64,000 nucleotides of DNA from Hoeflea sp. YIM 152468 (GCF_029210485.1 NZ_JARGET010000012.1:62001-126000); one strand, 5' to 3'; shown: positions 44,348 through 54,117, counted from the stretch's first letter. Notes: generated by a model from the letters alone, not told the origin. Numbers and translations: made by a program.

Positions 44348-45184
44348 TCAGACCCCCTTCAAGATCAGGATTGTCGGTCGGCGCGGCAGAGTCCGGGCAG
44401 AGATGGTGAAGCGGTCCGCATTGACAAAATCGGTGACGAACTTGTCGCCCATCATCTCGATGAAGCGGGAGAGGGGCGCGCCGCGGCGATGCATCGGCAG
44501 AAGAATTGACGATTGCAGGCGCTGGGCAAGTCCGGTCATGGCTGTGTGGCTTAAGGTCAGGCCACCATCAACCGGCAGCATGACGATGTCGAGCCGACCG
44601 ATCTGGGCAAAATGCCGGTCTTCCAGCGGATGATGCAGGTGGCCGAGGTGGCCAATGCACAGATCGGCAACCTCGAAGATGAAGATCGAATTGCCATCAG
44701 GTTCCATGCCGTCAAAATTGCGAATGTCGGTGGTGACGTTGCGGATATAGACATCGTCAACCACCAGATCATGATCAGCCGGCGTCTGGTCAAAACTCCA
44801 GCCCCGCAACACATGCCCAATCCGCTGATCAGGTGCCAGGGTGAAGTGGGAGGAATGCGCCTTGTTCATGGTGACGACGTCGGGAACGGCCACAGTTCCG
44901 GCCCATCCGTTGAAGTCTGTGGCAATGGTCACGCCGCCGGGTGTGGTGATGACATAGCTGGAATGGCCGGCGAACATGATCTCGACCCCGGCCGCAGCGG
45001 TCGCCACCGGCTCGGCCCGCAGCGCAAGATCCGCCGGCGTCATGTTGGCGTAAGTGGCGCCGGGGAGCGCCCGGGCCACGGCCAGGCACTGGCTGAACGG
45101 GCGCTGGCCTTGCTGCGCCTGGCCAGGTGCTGCGGCGACCAGCAGGGCAGCGGCAAGAAAAAGGCAGTGTTTGATACGGGGCAT
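44348..45184 (-). CDS. Exported MBL-fold protein with altered metal motif
   Basis: 278 residues from the ATG at 45182-45184; signal peptide CLFLAAALLVAAAPGQAQ. The metallo-beta-lactamase fold is seen in VEIMFAGHSSYVITTPGGVTIATDFNGW. Where typical enzymes have HxHxDH, this protein has MNKAHSSHFT, so the first His and the Asp are replaced. Later, CIGHLGHLHHPLE and LPMHRRG supply further His. UlaG-like hydrolases are the nearest relatives. A changed metal site implies altered activity. Its start is upstream of the TPR gene (2-bp gap between its stop and the TPR start). Confidence 0.78.
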   Translation of the reverse strand: MPRIKHCLFLAAALLVAAAPGQAQQGQRPFSQCLAVARALPGATYANMTPADLALRAEPVATAAAGVEIMFAGHSSYVITTPGGVTIATDFNGWAGTVAVPDVVTMNKAHSSHFTLAPDQRIGHVLRGWSFDQTPADHDLVVDDVYIRNVTTDIRNFDGMEPDGNSIFIFEVADLCIGHLGHLHHPLEDRHFAQIGRLDIVMLPVDGGLTLSHTAMTGLAQRLQSSILLPMHRRGAPLSRFIEMMGDKFVTDFVNADRFTISARTLPRRPTILILKGV

Positions 45185-45256
45185 GAGGCAGGCTCCGTGA
45201 AACTGTTTTCCACCTTTCAAGTTTAGGGCAGTATCGCCTCAGGTAAAGGTCCGTCT

Positions 45257-45757
45257 TCAATCCGGCTCAGCTTTGGTCTGCCCCATGTCTTGTGTCATCT
45301 CCAGCCATCGCTGCTTCAGCGCGGCATAGTCGTCGGTCGGCTGGGTCTGATACTGTAACTCATCGTCCGCAATCTGGATAAATGGCTGTTTCGAGCGGGC
45401 CCAGATGTGCCCGGCAGGGATGAGCCATGAGGTGTCATCCAGCGTGCCTGCCTTGATGTTGATCTCCGGCGATCCGGCGGTTCCGTGCCAGATCCTCACG
45501 CCGCATTGGGGACAGAACCATCCCTGTCGTTGCTTGCCTGTCTCGCTCGTCCGGCTGATACGGTGCAGACCGGGCTCGACCTCGAGATCCGCGCTTCTGA
45601 AGCGGAGGCTTTCACCAAATGCCGAGGAAGTATGGCGCTGGCATTCGCTGCAATGGCACAGGTAAAACACCAGCGGCCGGCCCCGCAACCGGTAGCGGAT
45701 CAGGCCGCATTGGCAGCCTCCGGTCAGCGGCAGCGGCGGGACGATGGTTTTCTGCAT
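45257..45757 (-). CDS. GFA family zinc protein
   Basis: 166 residues from MQKTIVPPLPLTGG (ATG at 45755-45757). Glutathione-dependent formaldehyde-activating (GFA/Mss4-like) domain: GGCQCGLIRY, CHCSECQRHTSSAFG and FCPQCGVRIWHG supply the zinc cysteines. Many family members are not Gfa itself; no formaldehyde gene is adjacent. Divergent from yebC with an 80-bp gap. The frame is open 22 codons further upstream. Confidence 0.88.
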   Translation of the reverse strand: MQKTIVPPLPLTGGCQCGLIRYRLRGRPLVFYLCHCSECQRHTSSAFGESLRFRSADLEVEPGLHRISRTSETGKQRQGWFCPQCGVRIWHGTAGSPEINIKAGTLDDTSWLIPAGHIWARSKQPFIQIADDELQYQTQPTDDYAALKQRWLEMTQDMGQTKAEPD

Positions 45758-45837
45758 GGCCTGAACCTTCTGGACGAAACGCGGGAAGAACCTTATAACC
45801 CGGCAATCCAGATTCCAGAGCAAAGATCAGGGGTGTT

Positions 45838-46593
45838 ATGGCCGGCCATTCACAATTTAAAAACATCATGCATCGCAAGGGACGGCAAGATGCTGTCCGG
45901 TCGAAAATGTTTTCCAAGCTCGGACGCGAAATCACCGTCGCGGCGAAAATGGGCGCGCCTGACCCGGCCATGAATCCGAGACTGCGACTGGCGATCCAGA
46001 ATGCCAAGGCACAGTCCATGCCCAAGGACAACATCCAGCGCGCCGTCAACAAGGCGTCTGGCGGCGACAGCGAGAACTACGAGGAAGTCCGTTACGAGGG
46101 CTATGGGCCCGGTGGCGTGGCCGTCATCGTCGAGGCGTTGACCGACAATCGCAACCGCACCGCATCGAGCGTGCGTGCGGCGTTCACCAAATCCGGCGGC
46201 GCATTGGGTGAAACCGGATCGGTCGGCTTCATGTTCACACGGGTTGGCGAGATCATCTACCCGGCCGATGCCGGCGACGCCGACGCGATCATGGAAGCAG
46301 CAATCATGGCCGGGGCCGAGGATGTGACCAGCGGCGAAGAGGAGCACACCATTCTTTGCGCTTTCGAGGACATCGGCGATGTCTCCACCGCGCTTGAAGA
46401 GGCGCTTGGCGAGGCCCAATCGATCAAGGCGGTGTGGAAGCCGCAGATCACGGCGCCGGTCGACGAGGACAAGGCCCTGTCCGTGCTCAAGCTGATCGCA
46501 ACTCTCGACGACGATGATGACGTGCAGAACGTCTACGCCAATTTCGAGGTGTCTGACGAAATCATGGCGAAACTGTCGGCCTTGTCGACCTGA
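45838..46593 (+). CDS. yebC: YebC/PmpR family protein
   Basis: 251 residues. Signature N-terminus [20 protein letters not shown], then [35 protein letters not shown] and [20 protein letters not shown]. YebC proteins act in translation of proline-rich stretches in newer work and as regulators near the ruv genes in older work. Lies upstream of ruvC with a convergent LLM gene between. Confidence 0.95.
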   Translation: MAGHSQFKNIMHRKGRQDAVRSKMFSKLGREITVAAKMGAPDPAMNPRLRLAIQNAKAQSMPKDNIQRAVNKASGGDSENYEEVRYEGYGPGGVAVIVEALTDNRNRTASSVRAAFTKSGGALGETGSVGFMFTRVGEIIYPADAGDADAIMEAAIMAGAEDVTSGEEEHTILCAFEDIGDVSTALEEALGEAQSIKAVWKPQITAPVDEDKALSVLKLIATLDDDDDVQNVYANFEVSDEIMAKLSALST

Positions 46594-46601
46594 TCACGAC
46601 A

Positions 46602-46623
46602 CCGCCGGTGGTTCAACCGGCGG
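46602..46623. terminator. Hairpin between yebC and the LLM gene
   Basis: CCGCCGGT (46602-46609) pairs with ACCGGCGG (46616-46623) across a 6-base loop, 9 bp past the yebC stop and 10 bp before the LLM stop. No clear T-tract in either direction; a bidirectional stop is plausible. Confidence 0.45.
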
Positions 46624-46632
46624 CTTCCGCTG

Positions 46633-47619
46633 TCAGACTGCGGCGCGCATGGCGCCAAACAAGGCGACGGATTTCAGGCGCGCTTCAATGGAATGGATCG
46701 GCATGGAGATCATGATCTCATCGGCCTCGGTCGCTGCGATGAATTCCTGCATTCTCCGCGTCGCGGTTTCCGGTCCGCCGACCACCGCATAGCGCAGGGT
46801 GTGGTCGACCGCGGTCTTTTCCATCTCGTTCCAGAAGCCATCCATGCTGTCGATCGGCCGTGGCATCTTGCCACGGGCATTGCGGCGCATGTTGACGAAG
46901 GTCTGCTGCAAGGTGGTGAAAAGATAGTCGGCCTCTGTGTCCGTATCCGCCATCACGCCCATCGTGGCGGCGATGACGTAGGGTGCGTCCAGTTGGGCCG
47001 ACGGTGTGAAATGGGTCCGGTAGATGTCGAGCGCCTGAAACAGCATGTCGGGGGCGAAATGCGAGGCGAAGGCGTAAGGAAGCCCGAGTGCTGCGGCCAG
47101 ATGGGCACTGTAGACGCTTGAGCCGAGTATCCAGATGGGAACATGCGATCCGGCGCCGGGGATGGCGATCAGCTTGGCGGGGTCGGGCTCCCCCAGCCAG
47201 TGCTGCAGTTCGCGGATGTCGTCGGGAAAGCTCTGTGCACCGGCCTCAAGATTGCGCCGCAAGGCACGGGCCGTGTTCATGTCGGTGCCCGGCGCGCGGC
47301 CGAGGCCGAGATCGACGCGCCCGGGAAACAGCGCTTCGAGCGTTCCGAACTGCTCGGCAATGACCAGCGGCGAATGGTTTGGCAGCATGATGCCGCCCGA
47401 GCCGATGCGGATGGTGCTTGTCGCATGGCCTGCCTCGGCAATCACCAGCGCGGTGGCGGCGCTGGCAATGCCTTGCATGCCGTGATGCTCGGCCAGCCAG
47501 AAGCGGGTGAAACCGGCATCTTCGGCCTGCCTGGCCATCCGGCGCGTCGCGGCGAGTGCATCGCTTGTGGTGCCGCCCTCGACGATGGGGCAGAGATCGA
47601 GAATGGAAAAGGCGGTCAT
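46633..47619 (-). CDS. LLM class flavin-dependent oxidoreductase
   Basis: 328 residues from [12 protein letters not shown] (ATG at 47617-47619). Luciferase-like monooxygenase of the MsnO8 group: [52 protein letters not shown] and [21 protein letters not shown]. Uses reduced flavin; substrate unknown. Divergent from ruvC with a 148-bp gap. Confidence 0.9.
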   Translation of the reverse strand: MTAFSILDLCPIVEGGTTSDALAATRRMARQAEDAGFTRFWLAEHHGMQGIASAATALVIAEAGHATSTIRIGSGGIMLPNHSPLVIAEQFGTLEALFPGRVDLGLGRAPGTDMNTARALRRNLEAGAQSFPDDIRELQHWLGEPDPAKLIAIPGAGSHVPIWILGSSVYSAHLAAALGLPYAFASHFAPDMLFQALDIYRTHFTPSAQLDAPYVIAATMGVMADTDTEADYLFTTLQQTFVNMRRNARGKMPRPIDSMDGFWNEMEKTAVDHTLRYAVVGGPETATRRMQEFIAATEADEIMISMPIHSIEARLKSVALFGAMRAAV

Positions 47620-47767
47620 GCGGATATCTCTCAGAGCTGATCTTGATTGGCTCACATGTAGGAAGCCATCGGCTGAACGCCAAAGACTGTTTGCTGGTGC
47701 CTGTGTTTGTTTTTGTTTTGTTCACATTTTGATGGAATGGTCCACGGCATCGGGATAGGGTCTTTTC

Positions 47768-48274
47768 ATGGCGGAAGCGATTCGGATAATCGGGATAGAT
47801 CCCGGGCTCAGACACACCGGGTGGGGCGTGGTGGAGAGCCTTGGCAATTCCTTGCGGTTTGTTGCCTCCGGCACGATCAAATCCGACAGCAAGCTTGATC
47901 TCGCCTCACGGCTGAAGCAGCTTTACGACGGGCTGGAAATGGTCTTGCACGATTATCAGCCATTCGAGGCGGCGGTCGAGAATACCTTCGTCAACAAGGA
48001 CGCTAGCGCAACCTTGAAGCTCGGACAGGCGCGCGGTATCGCCATGCTGGCGCCGGCACGGGCCGGGTTGCGTGTTGGAGAATATGCCCCGAATGCAGTC
48101 AAGAAAACGGTTATTGGCGTGGGGCACGGCGACAAGAAGCAGATCCTGATGATGGTCAAGGTGCTGATGCCGAAAGCGACCTTTGACAGTGACCATGCCG
48201 CCGATGCGCTGGCAATCGCAATCTGTCACGCGCATCACCGGACATCGCCCCAATGGCGGCTGGCCGCAGAATAA
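47768..48274 (+). CDS. ruvC: Holliday junction resolvase RuvC
   Basis: 168 residues. RNase H-like endonuclease with catalytic acidic residues in [15 protein letters not shown] (Asp), [11 protein letters not shown] (Glu) and the C-terminal [15 protein letters not shown] (two Asp). Cuts four-way junctions delivered by RuvAB. First gene of ruvC-ruvA-[vapBC remnant]-ruvB; 10 bp before ruvA. Confidence 0.96.
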   Translation: MAEAIRIIGIDPGLRHTGWGVVESLGNSLRFVASGTIKSDSKLDLASRLKQLYDGLEMVLHDYQPFEAAVENTFVNKDASATLKLGQARGIAMLAPARAGLRVGEYAPNAVKKTVIGVGHGDKKQILMMVKVLMPKATFDSDHAADALAIAICHAHHRTSPQWRLAAE

Positions 48275-48284
48275 GGAGGGGTCG

Positions 48285-48902
48285 ATGATCGGAAAACTCA
48301 AAGGCAGTATTGAAGACATTGCCGACGACCATGTGCTCATTGATGTGCACGGGGTCTGTTATGTGGTTTCCTGCTCGACGCGCACATTGTCGCGGCTGGG
48401 CTCCGCCGGAGAGGCGGTCGTGCTGTTCATCGAAACCTATGTGCGCGAAGACCAGCTGAGGCTTTTCGGATTCGAGAGTGCGCTGGAGCGGGAGTGGTTC
48501 CGCCTGTTGCAGAGTGTTCAGGGGGTAGGCGCCAAGGTGGCGCTGGCGGTGCTGTCGACGTTGTCGCCCTCGGATCTGGCCAATGCAATCGCGTTGCAGG
48601 ACAAGGCAATGGTGGCGCGGTCTCCGGGCGTTGGACCGAAGGTTGCGCAGCGCATCGTCACCGAGTTGAAAAACAAGGCGCCGGCGCTGTCGGGCGACGC
48701 CGGCGGCGCCATGGGGCTCAAGCAGGAACTGGGCGAGGGGGTGGCCTCGGCACCCATTGCGGATGCGGTCTCGGCGCTGTCCAATCTTGGCTATTCGCGC
48801 GACCAGGCCGCCACTGCGGTGGCGGCGGCGATGAAGCAGGCGGGCGAGGAGGCCGATTCGGCCAAATTGATCCGGTTGGGGCTGAAAGAACTGGCGCGGT
48901 AA
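48285..48902 (+). CDS. ruvA: Holliday junction DNA helicase subunit RuvA
   Basis: 205 residues from the ATG at 48285, after AAGGAGGGG. N-terminal OB fold [20 protein letters not shown], helix-hairpin-helix motifs [18 protein letters not shown] and [19 protein letters not shown], and the C-terminal domain III ([19 protein letters not shown]) that contacts RuvB. Binds the junction as a tetramer. ruvB begins 576 bp later instead of directly after, because of the vapBC remnant. Confidence 0.96.
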   Translation: MIGKLKGSIEDIADDHVLIDVHGVCYVVSCSTRTLSRLGSAGEAVVLFIETYVREDQLRLFGFESALEREWFRLLQSVQGVGAKVALAVLSTLSPSDLANAIALQDKAMVARSPGVGPKVAQRIVTELKNKAPALSGDAGGAMGLKQELGEGVASAPIADAVSALSNLGYSRDQAATAVAAAMKQAGEEADSAKLIRLGLKELAR

Positions 48903-48931
48903 GGAAATCCTTGTTGCGGAAGAGGTAAGGA

Positions 48932-49148
48932 ATGGGCGTCGAATCGAAGATCACCATCAAGGGCCAGACGACAACCCCGATTGAGGTGTGTAACGATCTC
49001 AAGTTCGGCGCCGAAATACCGGTCTGCGCTCGATTTCGCCGGCGTGCTTTTCCAGCCAAGCCGCGTGCCGGTTTTGGTGGAGGCGATGAATGAGGCAATC
49101 GGGAAGGTCACTTCCAATCGGTACAAGCACGCGCATGATCGGGATTGA
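48932..49148 (+). pseudogene. Decayed AbrB/VapB-type antitoxin
   Basis: The frame from the ATG at 48932 begins MGVESKITIKGQTTTPIEV, the AbrB/PrlF swapped-hairpin motif, but after residue 28 loses similarity and stops at 49093. In another frame, the segment PSRVPVLVEAMNEAIGK (to the stop at 49148) resembles the C-terminal toxin-binding tail of such antitoxins. About 15-20 codons from the middle appear lost together with a frameshift. A short 53-residue product could still be made. It precedes the toxin remnant by overlap. Confidence 0.72.
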
Positions 49149-49482
49149 CAGCAACATCATCGTCCGGCTTCTGATGCGCGATGACAAGAAGCAATTCGAT
49201 GCGGCGGGTGAGCTGGTGAAATCCAGCGACGCCGAGAGGCCGCTGTTCGTCAATCCGATGGTGATGGGCGAGACCATCTGGACGGGTTTGCTCGACACAG
49301 TGGAAATCAGGGTGCCGGAGATGTTGCAGATGAAAAACTGGGCCGAATGGCTGCATTCGCCTTATCCGGACTTGTCCGGTGCCGTCATCGCCGGGCTCAA
49401 TCGGGAGAATGGCTGCGAAAAGCCCCGGACCTCTGACAGAAAGACCGCGGCATCCGTGCCCGGCATGGAGCTGCTGGCATGA
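49135..49482 (+). pseudogene. Decayed VapC-type PIN-domain toxin
   Basis: 115 residues open, starting MIGIDSNIIVRLLMRDD, the PIN N-terminus with Asp5; Glu46 is in MVMGETIW. After this about 20 or more residues of the usual helical region are missing before PDLSGAVIAGLNRENGCE; the family DFxDA motif reads DLSGA (Gly82 in place of the Asp), and TFDRK reads TSDRK. Asp101 remains. The loss of length and of an active-site acid makes ribonuclease activity unlikely. Its stop overlaps the ruvB ATG by four bases, so the frame is still translated in phase with ruv expression. Confidence 0.7.
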
Positions 49483-50516
49483 GTGACGCCGAACGTCTGG
49501 TTTCCGCCGACAAACGCGGTGAAGACGTGGATATGACGCTGCGGCCGCAATCGCTCGACGAGTTCACCGGCCAGGCCGAGGCGCGGTCCAATCTGAAAGT
49601 CTTCATCGAAGCGGCCAAGAACCGGGGTGAGGCGCTTGATCACGTGCTGTTCGTCGGCCCTCCGGGGCTCGGCAAGACCACGCTGGCGCAGATCATGGCC
49701 AAGGAACTGGGCGTCAATTTCCGCTCCACCTCCGGTCCGGTGATCGCCAAGGCCGGCGATCTGGCCGCACTTCTGACCAATCTCGAAGACCGCGATGTGC
49801 TGTTCATCGACGAGATCCACCGACTCAGCCCGGCGGTGGAGGAGATCCTCTATCCGGCGATGGAGGATTTTCAGCTTGACCTGATCATCGGGGAGGGGCC
49901 TGCGGCGCGGTCGGTGAAGATCGATCTGTCGCGGTTCACGCTGGTGGCGGCGACGACGCGGCTCGGGCTTCTGACCAATCCGCTGCGCGACCGGTTCGGA
50001 ATTCCGGTGCGGCTGCAGTTCTACACGGTCGAGGAACTCGAGCTGATCGTGCGCCGCGGCGCCCGGATCATGGGGCTTGGCATGACCGACGAGGGCGCGC
50101 TGGAAATTGCCCGCAGGTCACGGGGCACGCCGCGCATTGCCGGGCGGCTGCTCCGCCGGGTGCGGGATTTTGCCGAAGTGGCGAAGGCCGAGGCGGTGAC
50201 CCGGATCATTGCCGATGAAGCGCTGACCCGGCTGTCGGTGGACAGCATCGGGCTGGATCAGCTCGACCGGCGCTATCTCGACATGATCGTGCGTAATTTC
50301 GGCGGCGGGCCGGTGGGGATCGAAACCATCGCAGCGGGTCTGTCAGAACCGCGTGATGCGATCGAGGACATCATCGAGCCCTTTCTCATCCAGCAGGGCT
50401 TCCTGCAGCGGACACCGCGTGGCCGGGTGCTGACGGCGCGGGCCTGGGCGCATATGGGCCTCAATCCGCCCAAGGATCTCGCCGCAACACAAGCCAGCCT
50501 GTTTGAAGAAGAGTAG
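49479..50516 (+). CDS. ruvB: Holliday junction branch-migration ATPase RuvB
   Basis: 345 residues. AAA+ motor with Walker [13 protein letters not shown] (about 64-71), Walker [11 protein letters not shown], sensor [16 protein letters not shown] and C-terminal winged helix ([17 protein letters not shown]). Forms hexamers on RuvA-bound junctions. The start overlaps the vapC-remnant stop by 4 bp. Confidence 0.97.
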   Translation: MSDAERLVSADKRGEDVDMTLRPQSLDEFTGQAEARSNLKVFIEAAKNRGEALDHVLFVGPPGLGKTTLAQIMAKELGVNFRSTSGPVIAKAGDLAALLTNLEDRDVLFIDEIHRLSPAVEEILYPAMEDFQLDLIIGEGPAARSVKIDLSRFTLVAATTRLGLLTNPLRDRFGIPVRLQFYTVEELELIVRRGARIMGLGMTDEGALEIARRSRGTPRIAGRLLRRVRDFAEVAKAEAVTRIIADEALTRLSVDSIGLDQLDRRYLDMIVRNFGGGPVGIETIAAGLSEPRDAIEDIIEPFLIQQGFLQRTPRGRVLTARAWAHMGLNPPKDLAATQASLFEEE

Positions 50517-50537
50517 GTGCGGGGCACCGGATTGCCC

Positions 50538-51428
50538 TCAGGTCTGAGCTTTGACCGCGAGATGCTCGAGGGTTTCTCGTAATAATGCCATGCCGCCGGG
50601 TTTCCAGCCGAGAGATCTGATCCTGTCGGTTGCCATTGCGGCCACGGCAGATTTGTCCGCAGGCAGCGGCAGCGGATGGCGGCAGCTTGTGGCGGCCTTG
50701 TAAAGCGACAGGATGTCGTGGGTGTCGGCAATCACGTCCGAGACATTGAAGGCCTTGCCTCCGACACGGGCCGGATCGGTGGCAAGCATCAGTTGCACAG
50801 CCTGGCCGACATCACGGCCATGCACTTCCGAGCCGGCACGAACCGGTATCTCGTGCCCTGCGAGATAATCGGCAAACAGGCCGTCCCATTTGTTGGGCCT
50901 GAGATCCCCGTAAACGCCGGTCAGGCGGAGGCTTGATGTGGTGAAGCCGGGCGCATTCAACGCAGCAAGCGCCTGTTCGCCCAGAAGCTTGATCTCGCCG
51001 TAGAGCGACGTGGGCCGGACTTCGAGGGGTTCAGTCAAACGGGTGCCGGATGCCACGCCGTCATAGACTGCGCGGCTTGACAGAAAAATCGCACGCTGGA
51101 CGCCCATCCGCTTTGCAGCATCAAAAAAATTGATTGTTCCAAGAAGGTTGGAACGCCGGAAGCCATCCGGATCATCGCCTTCGCCGCCACGGTATTGTCC
51201 GGGCAGGTGTTCGAATGCGGCGTGAATGAAGACGTCGACCGCGTCAAACAAGGCGTCCGGTTTCCAGTGTGGATCGAGCCGCGCGGCGCGAAAGTCGACA
51301 GGCTTGGAGAACAGGCCGCTTGCCGGTGGAGTCCGGCCGGCCACCAGCACCTCACAGCCTGCTTTTGACAAAGTCTCGACGATATAGCGCCCGACCAGGC
51401 CGGTGCCGCCGGAGACGAGCACTTTCAT
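50538..51428 (-). CDS. sqdC: Sulfolipid operon reductase/epimerase SqdC
   Basis: 296 residues from MKVLVSGGTGLVGRYIVE (ATG at 51426-51428). NAD(P)-dependent extended short-chain dehydrogenase: GGTGLVG, AIFLSSRAVYDG and the YxxxK-like active site SLYGEIKLLGEQAL. The identity as SqdC rests on its place after sqdB and sqdD, the order of the sqdBDC operon described in Rhodobacter and Sinorhizobium; the precise step of SqdC is not settled. Start overlaps the sqdD stop by 4 bp. Convergent with ruvB. Confidence 0.78.
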   Translation of the reverse strand: MKVLVSGGTGLVGRYIVETLSKAGCEVLVAGRTPPASGLFSKPVDFRAARLDPHWKPDALFDAVDVFIHAAFEHLPGQYRGGEGDDPDGFRRSNLLGTINFFDAAKRMGVQRAIFLSSRAVYDGVASGTRLTEPLEVRPTSLYGEIKLLGEQALAALNAPGFTTSSLRLTGVYGDLRPNKWDGLFADYLAGHEIPVRAGSEVHGRDVGQAVQLMLATDPARVGGKAFNVSDVIADTHDILSLYKAATSCRHPLPLPADKSAVAAMATDRIRSLGWKPGGMALLRETLEHLAVKAQT

Positions 51429-52297
51429 GGGCTGGCAATCCCGGCTGGATTGGCAAGAGATGGGATATCGGGAATGCCGGTGCCCTCGTGGAACGCGTGC
51501 CAAAGGTCGATCAGCGGCTTGAGTTCGGCCGACCTCGGATGCCCGGTTTCCCAGGGTTTTTCATACTGGTAGTGCAGCACGCCGATCTGCTTCCAGTCCC
51601 ACAGATCGGGCAGATTGAACCAGACATATTGCAGCATGTTCATGGTCACCGGCAGGCCGTGCCAGTCGGGGAAGAATGTCTGCAGGAATGTCTGGTCGGT
51701 GCGCCGCCAGAACGTGTCGGGCTGATCCAGCATCGTCATCATGGCGGCAAAGGTTTCCCCAGAGGGACGGGCGACGAACACACCGGAATTGAGCCGGTGG
51801 AAATCTTGCAAGGTCTCGTAGACATTGGGAGCGGCCGAAAACTCGGGATAGTCAAACAGCTTGTCGATGTTGCGCAACACCAGCGCATCGGCGTCGATGA
51901 AGACGCACACCTGATACTCGGTCAGTTGCCACAGCCGGAGCTTGCAGAAATTGTCGAGCGGTGAGTGAAACGCAGGTTTGCGCCCCTTGGTGAACGGGGC
52001 GGCGGCGTGAAGTCTGCCGCGCGCATGGCGCAGGTTGAAGGCGTCGGACGTGTCGAGCAGCTCGGTCCGGATCAGCCGGCAACCGAGATCGGACAGCGGC
52101 GTCAGCGCGGAAGCGTCGACACCGCCGGTGTGAAGCACGACGATATCGGCCTCTGCACCGGCGAGTCTTATCGACCGGGCAAGTGCCAAGGCACCCATGG
52201 CATAGTCGGCATTGGTGACCAGCGTGACATAGGCGCGATGACTTGCCGCGGGCCTGTTTGCCGTCAGGCCCGCCGGAACGGCGCGGGAGCTGCTCAT
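51425..52297 (-). CDS. sqdD: Sulfolipid glycosyltransferase SqdD (GT8, glycogenin-like)
   Basis: 290 residues. GT8 family: ADYAMGALALARSIR, the substrate/metal DxD motif in VCVFIDADALVLRNID, FNSGVFV-like LNSGVFVARPS and HYQYEKPWE near the C-terminus. In SqdBDC systems SqdD is the candidate sulfoquinovosyl transferase that puts sulfoquinovose on diacylglycerol. Overlaps sqdB stop (4 bp) and sqdC start (4 bp), so the three are one coupled operon. Confidence 0.82.
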   Translation of the reverse strand: MSSSRAVPAGLTANRPAASHRAYVTLVTNADYAMGALALARSIRLAGAEADIVVLHTGGVDASALTPLSDLGCRLIRTELLDTSDAFNLRHARGRLHAAAPFTKGRKPAFHSPLDNFCKLRLWQLTEYQVCVFIDADALVLRNIDKLFDYPEFSAAPNVYETLQDFHRLNSGVFVARPSGETFAAMMTMLDQPDTFWRRTDQTFLQTFFPDWHGLPVTMNMLQYVWFNLPDLWDWKQIGVLHYQYEKPWETGHPRSAELKPLIDLWHAFHEGTGIPDIPSLANPAGIASP

Positions 52298-53514
52298 GAA
52301 ACCGATTTGAGCTTCTTGCCCTCCGGATCACGGTTGATTTTCGTGGCGATGTCCTTGGTCCAGGCCGAAACCGCCGGAACACGGGTCCGGTCAACGCGGT
52401 AGGCGTATTTCCGGGCGACGTCGACGACTTCTTCGAGCAACCCTTCCTTCAGCGTGGTCGGCTCAAGCCCCAGTCCGAGGAACTTTTCATTGCGAACGAC
52501 GAGATCGTTTTCTGCAGCTTCCTTGCGCGGGTTCGGCAACCAGGCGATTTCGGCGCCAGTCATGCCGGCAATCATTTCCGCCAGATCGCGGACCCGATGG
52601 GTCTCGGTCATCTGGTTGAAGATTTCCACCTTTGAGCCGGCTGCAGGCGGGTTGTTGAGCGCAATCTCGATGCAGCGCACCGAATCCTGAATGTGGATGA
52701 AGGCGCGGGTCTGACCGCCGGTGCCATGCACGGTCAACGGATAGCCGATGGCTGCCTGAATCAGGAAACGGTTGAGCACGGTTCCGTAGTCGCCATCATA
52801 ATCGAACCGGTTGACCAGTTGTTCGTGACGCCGGGTCTGATCGGTGTGGGTGCCCCAGACAATGCCCTGATGCAGATCGGTGATGCGCAGATTGTCGTTC
52901 TTGGCGTAGAACTGGAATACGAGCTGATCGAGACATTTGGTCATATGATAGATCGAGCCGGGATTGGTCGGATACAAAATGTCCTGCTTGACCGTTTCGC
53001 CGGACATGGTTTCGATGCCGACCGGCAGATAGCCCTCGGGAATCGCCGCGCCAATGGTGGAATAGCCGTAGACGCCCATGGTTCCCAGGTGCACCAGGTG
53101 CGCATCGAGATCGATTGCGACCATGGCATTGAGCAGATTGTGGGTGGCGTTGACATTGTTGTTGACCGTGTAGTTCTTGTGCCGGTCGCTTTTCATCGAA
53201 TAGGGCGCGGCGCGCTGTTCGGCGAAATGGATGATCGCATCGGGTCGCTCTTCGGCCAGCCAGGTCTTCAGCACGTCATAATCGCGCGCCAGATCGATGA
53301 GATGAAAATGGATCTTCCGGCCGGTTTCAGCGTGCCAGATCCGGGTGCGTTCCTGAATCGAATCCATCGGGGTCAGGGACTGAACCCCCAGTTCGGTGTC
53401 GATCCAGCGCCGCGAAAGGTTGTCGACAATATGAATCTCATGCCCGGCGTTGGAGAGATGCAGAGCTGTTGGCCACCCGACGAAGCCGTCGCCACCCATA
53501 ATTGCAATCTTCAT
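52294..53514 (-). CDS. sqdB: UDP-sulfoquinovose synthase
   Basis: 406 residues. SDR-type enzyme that forms UDP-sulfoquinovose from UDP-glucose and sulfite, first committed step of SQDG synthesis. Motifs: MGGDGFVGWPTALHLSN, VDNLSRRWIDTELGVQSLTP (family hallmark), HFAEQRAAPYSMKS, and the Y-x3-K active site YHMTKCLDQL. First gene of sqdBDC, divergent from ybgC with a 126-bp shared promoter region. Sulfolipid replaces phospholipid when phosphate is scarce. Confidence 0.95.
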   Translation of the reverse strand: MKIAIMGGDGFVGWPTALHLSNAGHEIHIVDNLSRRWIDTELGVQSLTPMDSIQERTRIWHAETGRKIHFHLIDLARDYDVLKTWLAEERPDAIIHFAEQRAAPYSMKSDRHKNYTVNNNVNATHNLLNAMVAIDLDAHLVHLGTMGVYGYSTIGAAIPEGYLPVGIETMSGETVKQDILYPTNPGSIYHMTKCLDQLVFQFYAKNDNLRITDLHQGIVWGTHTDQTRRHEQLVNRFDYDGDYGTVLNRFLIQAAIGYPLTVHGTGGQTRAFIHIQDSVRCIEIALNNPPAAGSKVEIFNQMTETHRVRDLAEMIAGMTGAEIAWLPNPRKEAAENDLVVRNEKFLGLGLEPTTLKEGLLEEVVDVARKYAYRVDRTRVPAVSAWTKDIATKINRDPEGKKLKSVS

Positions 53515-53640
53515 TGATCAATCTCCTGTGCCTGCATGGTTTTAATCCTGATAGATCGGTTTTATGACAGAAACACGATTGTCTCAATTCCAACGTGGGG
53601 CTGTGGACAAATGACTTACCAGACCGGACGGGCGGGAACC

Positions 53641-54090
53641 ATGGACATATCGCTATCGGGACGGATAGACGACGGCAGTCATCATCTGACGCAACGGGTG
53701 TATTACGAGGACACGGACTTTTCCGGTTTCGTCTATCACGCGCGCTACCTGCATTTCTTCGAGCGTGGACGAACCGATTACATCCGGCTGATGGGCGTTT
53801 CCCAAGGCGCGTTGCATGCCCGGTCAGACCCTGCCGAGGTCGTGGCCTTTGTCGTCAGGCGCATGGAGATCGACTTCAGATCTCCGGCGCGGATGGATGA
53901 TGTGCTGACCATCATCACCACACCGGTGGAGGCCCGGGGCGCGCGCCTGCAGTTGCAGCAGTCCATCAAGCGTGGGGACGAGGTGCTGGCATCGGCATCG
54001 GTGACGGTCGTGGTGATCAATGGTTTCGGCCGGGCGCGGCGGCTGCCCGATACATTGCTGGCGCTTGTTGCCGGTGACAGGAACAACTGA
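53641..54090 (+). CDS. ybgC: Tol-Pal associated acyl-CoA thioesterase YbgC
   Basis: 149 residues from MDISLSGRIDDGSHHL (ATG at 53641); an ATG at 53611 is also in frame. Hotdog fold with the catalytic VYYEDTDFSGFVYHARYLHFFERGRTD (Asp). Hydrolyses short acyl-CoAs; functionally linked to Tol-Pal. Here it opens the cluster, separated from tolQ by a map gene. Divergent from sqdB. Confidence 0.92.
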   Translation: MDISLSGRIDDGSHHLTQRVYYEDTDFSGFVYHARYLHFFERGRTDYIRLMGVSQGALHARSDPAEVVAFVVRRMEIDFRSPARMDDVLTIITTPVEARGARLQLQQSIKRGDEVLASASVTVVVINGFGRARRLPDTLLALVAGDRNN

Positions 54091-54117
54091 GATTTCAAGA
54101 AGAGGGTGTTTGCGTTG

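Noticed and set aside
48932-49482. Functional VapBC toxin-antitoxin pair
   Set aside because: Antitoxin is frameshifted and lacks its middle; toxin lacks about 20 residues and one active-site acid.
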